From NCBI GenBank assembly GCA_003250495.1, contig QKGH01000207.1:1-44519 (forward strand): a DNA stretch of 44,519 nucleotides, written 5' to 3'. Shown one piece after another: positions 38,268 through 44,519 of this stretch. The stretch comes from Marinobacterium sp. (GTDB lineage: Bacteria; Pseudomonadota; Gammaproteobacteria; Pseudomonadales; Balneatricaceae). Numbering within the stretch: position 1 is the first letter of the stretch; every line of letters begins with the position of its first letter. The notes under the pieces are model-generated. The model was not told where the DNA came from. It did not search any database and saw only the letters and a list, made by a program, of their open reading frames with translations. The position numbers and the translations under genes were made by a program.

Positions 38268-39638
38268 GTGTCAACGAGTGATAGCGGTTTTGATTATGAC
38301 CTCTTCGTCATAGGTGCGGGTTCCGGCGGTGTGCGCGCCGGGCGCATGGCGGCGGGCCTGGGGGTACGTGTGGCGGTGGCGGAAGATCTCTACCTCGGCG
38401 GCACCTGTGTCAACGTCGGCTGCGTACCGAAGAAGTTGTACGTTTATGCCTCGCACTATGCCGAGGGGTTCGAAGAGGCCAAGGGGTTTGGACTGAACGC
38501 GGACGGGGTGTCGTTCGACTGGCCGACGTTGCGGGACCACAAGAAAGACGAGATTGGCCGACTGAACGGCATCTACGGCAATCTGCTGCGCAATGCTGGC
38601 TGCGATCTGATCGACGGCCGTGCCGTCATTACCGGCCCGCACAGTGTCGAGGTGGCCGGCAAGGCGTACAGCGCCGAGCGGATCCTGGTCGCGACCGGGG
38701 GCTGGCCGTTCGTGCCGGAGTTCCCCGGCAGCGATCAGGTGATCAGCTCTAACGAGGTATTCGATCTGGAGCAGTTCCCGCAGCGGGTGATCGTGGTCGG
38801 CGGCGGCTACATCGCGGTGGAGTTCGCCGGTATCTTCGCCGGCCTCGGCGCGAAGACCGAGCTGATCTACCGCGGCGATATGATTCTGCGTGGTTTCGAT
38901 GAGGAGGTCCGCCGCTTCACCGCCCAGGAGATCGCCAAGAAAGGAGTTGGGCTGAACCTGGGGGTGAATATCACCCGGGTAGAAAAGCGTGCCGATGGCA
39001 CCCTGTGCGCGACGCTGGATGACGGCCGGGTGCTGGAGGCGGACCAGATCCTCTACGCTACCGGGCGCACGCCGAAGACGGCGGGGCTGGGGCTGGAGGC
39101 GGTCGGCGTCGAGCTGGCCGACAACGGCGCCATCCGGGTCAACGACAACTTCCAGAGCAGCGTGCCGTCGATCTATGCCATCGGAGACGTGATCGACCGC
39201 GTCCAGCTGACCCCGGTGGCGCTGGCCGAGGGGATGGCGCTGGTGCGGCATCTCTATTCCGGCGGCGATGCCCGGGTGGATTACGAATTGATCCCGACGG
39301 CGGTGTTCTGCCAGCCCAATATCGGTACCGTGGGGCTCAGCGAAGAGCAGGCGCGCGCGCGTTACGCGCAGATCAAGGTGTACTGCTCGGAGTTTCGGGC
39401 CCTCAAACACACGCTCAGCGGCAGCCAGGAGCGCACGCTGATGAAGATGATCGTCGATGGCGACAGCGATCGCGTGGTCGGCGTGCACATGGTCGGCGCC
39501 GAGGCGGGCGAGATCATTCAGGGCATCGCGGTGGCGCTGAAAGCGGGGGCGACCAAGGCGGTGTTCGATGCGACTATCGGTATCCATCCGACGGCCGCGG
39601 AGGAGTTCGTGACGATGCGCCAGGTAACGCGGAACTGA
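38268..39638 (+). CDS. gor: Glutathione-disulfide reductase (likely GTG start at 38268)
   Basis: [29 protein letters not shown] upstream of GTG. Confidence 0.95.
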   Translation: MSTSDSGFDYDLFVIGAGSGGVRAGRMAAGLGVRVAVAEDLYLGGTCVNVGCVPKKLYVYASHYAEGFEEAKGFGLNADGVSFDWPTLRDHKKDEIGRLNGIYGNLLRNAGCDLIDGRAVITGPHSVEVAGKAYSAERILVATGGWPFVPEFPGSDQVISSNEVFDLEQFPQRVIVVGGGYIAVEFAGIFAGLGAKTELIYRGDMILRGFDEEVRRFTAQEIAKKGVGLNLGVNITRVEKRADGTLCATLDDGRVLEADQILYATGRTPKTAGLGLEAVGVELADNGAIRVNDNFQSSVPSIYAIGDVIDRVQLTPVALAEGMALVRHLYSGGDARVDYELIPTAVFCQPNIGTVGLSEEQARARYAQIKVYCSEFRALKHTLSGSQERTLMKMIVDGDSDRVVGVHMVGAEAGEIIQGIAVALKAGATKAVFDATIGIHPTAAEEFVTMRQVTRN

Positions 39639-39687
39639 GGCGGCCGCCTCGCCATGCCGCCGGGGGAGGGGCGTGGCGGGGCCGGGG

Positions 39688-40746
39688 TTAGCCGGCGGCC
39701 TGCACGTCTGTGGATCGATCCGCGGCGCTGCAGACCCGGTTGCGGCCCTGCTGCTTGGCTTGGTACAGCGCCTGGTCGGCCCGTTCGATCAGGCTGCCGG
39801 CGCTCTCGGCAGGCCCCCGTGTCGCCACGCCGAACGATGCCGTGATGGTGCTGATCACGCTGCCGGAGCTCTTCTGGCGCAGCCGGATCGCGGCCACCCG
39901 CTGGCGCAGGCGTTCGGCAAACGCCAGCGTCTGCTGCGGCTCAGCGCCCGGCAGCAGCAGGGCAAACTCCTCCCCGCCGAACCGCGCCGCCAGTACCGGG
40001 GCCTGGCACTCCTCGCGTAGCAGCGCACCGACATACTGCAGTACCCGGTCCCCGGTCTGGTGGCCGTAGCGGTCGTTGAACTGCTTGAAATGGTCCACAT
40101 CGAGCATGATCAACGTCAGCGCTGCCGCCGCGTCCGACTGGACCAGCCGCTGCAGTTCGGTGTCGAACAGACGGCGGTTGCCGAGCCCGGTCAGGGCATC
40201 GATCTGGGCGTCCTGGCGTGCCTGCTCGAGGGCGTTCTTCAGGCTGTCGATCTCCTGCTGGGCGGCATCGATCTGCTGCTGAAAACACAGGGTCTTCTCG
40301 TTGATGCTCTCGGTATTCAGTGCCAGCGTGCGCAGTACCGATTCCAGCGGCAGTGCTTCCTGCGCGGCGTTGCCGTGCCGCATCAGCGCGTCGAGACTGT
40401 CGCGGAGCTGCTCGGAGTAGTGTCCGGTATGCTGGGCGGCGGCGTTGGCCTGTTCGCTCAGCGTGGTCACCAGGTTGATCAGATTGTCCTGGATCTGCCG
40501 GGTGGAGGCGCTGTCGGTGGGATACAGGTGTTGTTTGACCAGCTGCTCGCCGATCTCGCTGGGGCAGGTGCCGTAGGTACGCAGCGTGGCGTCCAGCGCC
40601 TGGTTCAGCGCTGGCAGCCGGTTTGAGACGTAGGTGTACCAGAGTGCGTAATTGAGAGGATTGGGCGCTATCTGGTGGCGCACCATCAGCGGCACGGCCT
40701 GGCGTAACAGCTCCGCCGCTTCGCTGGGGTTTTCAGGGTAGTTCAT
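39688..40746 (-). CDS. Diguanylate cyclase (GGDEF)
   Basis: 352 aa; DALTGLGNRRLFD, DVDHFKQFNDRYGHQTGD, ARFGGEEFALLL. Confidence 0.93.
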   Translation of the reverse strand: MNYPENPSEAAELLRQAVPLMVRHQIAPNPLNYALWYTYVSNRLPALNQALDATLRTYGTCPSEIGEQLVKQHLYPTDSASTRQIQDNLINLVTTLSEQANAAAQHTGHYSEQLRDSLDALMRHGNAAQEALPLESVLRTLALNTESINEKTLCFQQQIDAAQQEIDSLKNALEQARQDAQIDALTGLGNRRLFDTELQRLVQSDAAAALTLIMLDVDHFKQFNDRYGHQTGDRVLQYVGALLREECQAPVLAARFGGEEFALLLPGAEPQQTLAFAERLRQRVAAIRLRQKSSGSVISTITASFGVATRGPAESAGSLIERADQALYQAKQQGRNRVCSAADRSTDVQAAG

Positions 40747-40809
40747 GGTCAGGTCACATCCATACTGCGAGCTAAATCAGGCATGCCCTTCCCTGAGCCG
40801 TATCCCTCC

Positions 40810-41979
40810 TCAATCGCTGGCCGGAAGCCAGATACGTAGTTCCCGGCACCAGTCCAGCGGTGCCAGTTGTTCGCGAATGCGCTGCTCCAGATCCCTGGCG
40901 GCCAGCCCACGCTCGGTGAGCAGGGCGTGCAGCGCCGGCGCGGCCTTGATATCGAGATCGATATATTCCGGGTGATAGTAGAGCGTCAGTTCATACTCCG
41001 GGCGCTGCTGCAGCAGGTCGTGCAGGACGTTGTCGATCCGTTCCGCAATATCGGCCCGCGGCGGCATCACCGGGAGATTCTCGTCCGGATACAGCTGGTC
41101 ATCATAGGTATCTATGTGGAAGATGATATGACCGATATCATCGAAGCGCTCCTTCAGCTTGATCACCGCCGAATCGCCGATGTAATGGCCTTCCGCCGCG
41201 CTGAGGTGGGGATCCACCTGCAGATGCATCTCGAGCAGGCTCTGGTTGCCCATCTGGCGGCTCTTGAAGCTGTGTACGCTGCGGATCCCGGCGACGGACA
41301 GGATCGTTTCCCTGAGCTCCTTGACGCGCTCCTCGGGCAGTGCGGTGTCGACCAGTTCGGTAACGCTGCGAGCCACCAGGTCCCAGCCGATCTTGCCGAC
41401 GAACAGGGCGACGATGATGGCGGCGACGCCATCCAGCCACCAGATGCCGAGCAGGGAGCCGGCCACGGCGACGCAGACCACGACCGACGAGAAGGCATCG
41501 GTGCGGCTGTGCCAGGCGTTGGCGATGATCAGGTCGGACTTCAGCTGTTTGCCCACCCGGTAGGTGTACTGGAAGATCCACTCCTTGCCGATCACCGACA
41601 GTGCGGCCACCAGTAGCGCGGGCCAGCTCGGGGTCGGTGGATGTTCGGCATTGAACAGGATAACCAGCGTCTCGTACGCCATCAGCGCGCCGACGCCGAT
41701 CAGGATGACCCCGAGTGCCACGGTTCCGACCGTTTCGAACCGGCCATGTCCATAAGGGTGGTTACGGTCCGGTGCCTGGTGCGACAGGCGCAGGACCGCG
41801 ATGACCATGAAATCGGTCAGCAGGTCGGAGAGGGAGTGGATACCGTCAGCAACCAGGGCGGCGGAGTTGGCCAGCAGGCCGACGATGATCTTGGCGACGC
41901 CGAGGACGGTATCGATTACCGAGCCGATAAGGGTCACGCGCTCCGCTATCCGGCGGCGCTCGTCGAGTTGTTGCTGCAT
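40810..41979 (-). CDS. Cation diffusion facilitator (CDF) family transporter
   Basis: 389 aa; LVADGIHSLSDLLTDFMVI, HPYGHGRFETVGT, NAWHSRTDAFSSVVV. Confidence 0.94.
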   Translation of the reverse strand: MQQQLDERRRIAERVTLIGSVIDTVLGVAKIIVGLLANSAALVADGIHSLSDLLTDFMVIAVLRLSHQAPDRNHPYGHGRFETVGTVALGVILIGVGALMAYETLVILFNAEHPPTPSWPALLVAALSVIGKEWIFQYTYRVGKQLKSDLIIANAWHSRTDAFSSVVVCVAVAGSLLGIWWLDGVAAIIVALFVGKIGWDLVARSVTELVDTALPEERVKELRETILSVAGIRSVHSFKSRQMGNQSLLEMHLQVDPHLSAAEGHYIGDSAVIKLKERFDDIGHIIFHIDTYDDQLYPDENLPVMPPRADIAERIDNVLHDLLQQRPEYELTLYYHPEYIDLDIKAAPALHALLTERGLAARDLEQRIREQLAPLDWCRELRIWLPASD

Positions 41980-42464
41980 CAGGAGTGGGTCCAGGTCATA
42001 AATAATAGTCGCGCGGATTTTACAGTGATTACCCTCATCAAGGCCAGTTCGGCCGGGGGCTGGGGGGACGCGGCGCTCGCCGGGGCGCCCCGCGGGCTTC
42101 GCTGTGTAACACCGAATGTCAGAAAGGTGACAAGTGAGTGTCAGTTGGACGTTGCAGGACTGAGCCTCCGTAACCCCCTAACTTTTCCGATGTCAAGTAT
42201 TAACATATTGAATAATAAGGATAAAAACAGCTGGTTAAAAAATATACAATCTGTGCTCCGGTAAGGTGTAACGGGTGGTTGACGCTTCTTTTGTGGCAAT
42301 GTTCACAGTGTTATCCACAGTAGATGTGGGTAGTGCCGGCAATCCCGCGTGGTTACTGAATTGGCTGTTTTATAAACAGGCGGAGCCCGACCGGTGTCGC
42401 TGGGGAGGCTTTACATGTGGCGGGGGCTGCCCCATCATCTTTCGGCCTGAAGGGGAGGAGTTGC

Positions 42465-43352
42465 ATGGATTCGGGAACAGTTTTCGATCGCATCTTACCG
42501 CTGGCGCTCTGCCTGATGATGCTGGGGGTCGGTATCACGCTGAAGCGGGGCGATTTCACGCGTATTTTGCGCCAGCCGCGGGCGTTGCTGGCCGGTATCG
42601 GTGGCCAGTTGCTGCTGTTGCCGCTGCTCGGGGCCTTGCTGGTGTGGGGGTGGCAACTGCCGACGAGCCTGGCGTTGGGGCTGTTGATCGTTACCTTCGC
42701 CCCGGGGGGCGTCACCTCCAATATGATCACGCTGCTGGTGCGAGGCGATACGGCGCTGTCGGTGAGTCTCACCGCCGTCAGCAGCCTGGTAGCGCCGATT
42801 ACTCTGCCTCTATTGACTGCATTGATCCTGGGGCTGGCGCAGATGGATGCAACGCTGGCGGAGTTTCCGGTCCTGCCGTCGGTCGGGAAACTGGTGCTCG
42901 TTTCGCTGCTGCCGGTGTTGGTCGGCGTGTGGCTCAATGAGCGTTTCCCGGCGCTGTGCCGGCGCCTGTATCCCTGGGTCAAGGGATTCGCCCTGCTGTT
43001 CTTCGTCGCCATCGTCGTGGCCTTGGTCAGCTCGCGCTGGGCACAACTGCCGGCATTGCTGGGACAGCTCGGTCCCGTGGTCATCACGCTGTCTACGCTG
43101 GCGATGCTGATGGGAGCCGGGTTGGGGCGTCTGGCCGGGCTTGGCGGCCAGCAGCAGCTCACGCTGGCGGTGGAGGTGGGGATCCAGAATGCCGGTACGG
43201 CGCTGATGGTGACCGCGGGGATACTGCACAACGCGGAGATGTCCGCGGCGGTACTGATCTACGGCGTACTGATGCAGCTGCCCGCTTTCCTGCTGATCCT
43301 GGTGCGCAACCTGCCCGGTTTGCTGCCGGGGACGCAGATCCAGCGTCCCTGA
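42465..43352 (+). CDS. Bile acid:sodium symporter family protein
   Basis: In-frame ATG at 42465 (MDSGTVFDRILPLALCLMMLGVGITL); APGGVTSNMITLLVRGDTALSVSLTAVSS. Confidence 0.9.
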   Translation: MDSGTVFDRILPLALCLMMLGVGITLKRGDFTRILRQPRALLAGIGGQLLLLPLLGALLVWGWQLPTSLALGLLIVTFAPGGVTSNMITLLVRGDTALSVSLTAVSSLVAPITLPLLTALILGLAQMDATLAEFPVLPSVGKLVLVSLLPVLVGVWLNERFPALCRRLYPWVKGFALLFFVAIVVALVSSRWAQLPALLGQLGPVVITLSTLAMLMGAGLGRLAGLGGQQQLTLAVEVGIQNAGTALMVTAGILHNAEMSAAVLIYGVLMQLPAFLLILVRNLPGLLPGTQIQRP

Positions 43353-43997
43353 TCAGTCGATGCCGAGCAGCTTGTGGGTTTGCAGGCTGAGTTTCCACTG
43401 CGGGTGTGCCAGGCAGTAATCGACACAGCGGCGGGTATATTCGCGTACCAGCGGGCCATCCAGCGGCTGTAGATAAAAGTGCGCGAACGCCAGGCCGGCG
43501 AAGCGCTCCGGCGGCGCCTTGGGCTGCGGATAGACCAGCTTCAACTCGTCACCGGCGTCGATCAGCAGCTCACTGTCCGCCTTGGGGCTGACACAGATCC
43601 AGTCGATTCCCGGCGCCAGTGGGCGGGTGCCATTGGTTTCGATGGCGATCTCGAAGCCTTCGGCATGCAGGGTGTCGATCAGCGCTTCATCCAGCTGCAA
43701 CGCCGGCTCGCCGCCGGTACAGACCACGTAGGGGCGCCCCTGCAGCTTGCCGGCCTGATCTTGTGGCCATAACGCCTTCAGCGTATCCACCAGCATCTGC
43801 GCGGTCGCGAACTTGCCGCCGTTCTGGCCGCCGGTACCGACGAACTGGGTATCGCAGAAGTCGCAAACGGCCTGGGCCCGGTCCTGTTCCCGGCCCGACC
43901 ACAGGTTACAGCCGGAGAAGCGACAGAAGATGGCCGGGCGACCGCTCTGGGCGCCTTCGCCCTGCAGTGAATAAAAGATCTCGTAGACGCTGTACAC
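43353..43997 (-). CDS. queE: 7-carboxy-7-deazaguanine synthase
   Basis: 214 aa; YSLQGEGAQSGRPAIFCRFSGCNLWSG, CDFCDTQFVG, VCTGGEPALQ. Confidence 0.96.
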   Translation of the reverse strand: MYSVYEIFYSLQGEGAQSGRPAIFCRFSGCNLWSGREQDRAQAVCDFCDTQFVGTGGQNGGKFATAQMLVDTLKALWPQDQAGKLQGRPYVVCTGGEPALQLDEALIDTLHAEGFEIAIETNGTRPLAPGIDWICVSPKADSELLIDAGDELKLVYPQPKAPPERFAGLAFAHFYLQPLDGPLVREYTRRCVDYCLAHPQWKLSLQTHKLLGID

Positions 43998-44024
43998 GTT
44001 AGATTCTCAAATAGTGTCCGTTGC

Positions 44025-44519
44025 TCAGCGCTCGCTCTCGCCGCCGAAACAGTTCAGCAGTTGCGGCAGCAGGCGGGTAAATTCGAGCCCGAGCTGCGCG
44101 ACATCGGCATCCAGCGCGGCGAGCTCCTCCTCCGGCGTATTCTCTTCCAGCTGATCGCGGTACTGTTCGGTCAGCTTCAGGCGGTGCAGGGTCAGGTCGT
44201 CATGCAGCAGCAGGCTGATCTGCTCCTCCCAGGTCAGTGCCAGCCGCGCGACCTGCATACCACCTTCGATATGGGCCTGAATCTCCGGGCTGGTCAGCAT
44301 CTGGCCCTTGATCTTGATCACGGCGCCCTCGCCATACTGGTCGCGCAGCTCGCACTCCTCGTCAATCTCGAAGGCGCTCGGAACGTCGCGCTCGCCCATC
44401 AGCCAGCCCGACATCTCGGCCTGGGGTGAGTTCTGCACTTCGGGCAAGCGTACTTTCAGGCTTCCCAGCGTTTCGCGCAGGCTGCTGAGCAGCTGCTCGG
44501 CGCGGGTGGGGGAGGAGGC
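44025..44519 (-). CDS. rdgC: Recombination-associated protein RdgC (partial, N-terminus outside window)
   Basis: C-terminal region: AEQLLSSLRETLGSLKVRLPEVQ...MTGW-like MSGWL, VARLALTWEEQISLLLHDDLTLHRLKL, LLPQLLNCFGG. Confidence 0.9.
   Translation of the reverse strand, partial: ASSPTRAEQLLSSLRETLGSLKVRLPEVQNSPQAEMSGWLMGERDVPSAFEIDEECELRDQYGEGAVIKIKGQMLTSPEIQAHIEGGMQVARLALTWEEQISLLLHDDLTLHRLKLTEQYRDQLEENTPEEELAALDADVAQLGLEFTRLLPQLLNCFGGESER

Noticed and set aside
42078-42090. CGGGGCGCCCCG palindrome in the region before the symporter gene
   Set aside because: Short GC palindrome with no U-tract or gene context; expected in GC-rich DNA.
43329-43349. GGGACGC-AGATCCA-GCGTCCC hairpin at the end of the symporter gene
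   Set aside because: Short coding-end hairpin at a convergent junction; may help termination but is too ordinary to list as a finding.

Overview
This looks like a chromosomal window from a gammaproteobacterium, with no mobile element, CRISPR array, rRNA or tRNA that I could recognise. The core is a TCA-cycle block: gltA on the minus strand, then sdhCDAB-sucAB-lpdA-sucCD on the plus strand (about 3.3-16.3 kb). Accessory and housekeeping genes flank it: TauE/SafE permease, a CLCA_X/LPD1-type HExxH protein, peroxiredoxin, cytochrome c5, HDOD/EAL-like protein, CBS protein, three GGDEF proteins, rarD, hisC, a MarR regulator, PHA synthase, a PatZ-like acyl-CoA synthetase/GNAT fusion, azlCD, an ArsR/BigR-like regulator, an MMPL/RND + LolA-like + beta-barrel operon, a DUF2892 protein, a universal stress protein, xthA, gor, a CDF transporter, a bile-acid:Na+ symporter-family protein, queE and rdgC (partial). 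Two hypotheses stand out. (1) The BigR/SqrR/YgaV-like ArsR protein has the two family cysteines. A matching 20-bp inverted repeat (ATATTA-N8-TAATAT) lies at its own divergent promoter with the MMPL operon, upstream of the DUF2892 gene, and (one mismatch) upstream of the TauE/SafE gene. This suggests a dispersed reactive-sulfur regulon that includes an uncharacterised envelope lipid/hydrophobe transporter. (2) The TCA operon has structured RNA at three boundaries: a 5'-terminal hairpin before sdhC, a pseudoknot-capable leader that would sequester the sucA Shine-Dalgarno, and a long hairpin before sucC. All calls are by reading; no searches or folding programs were run.
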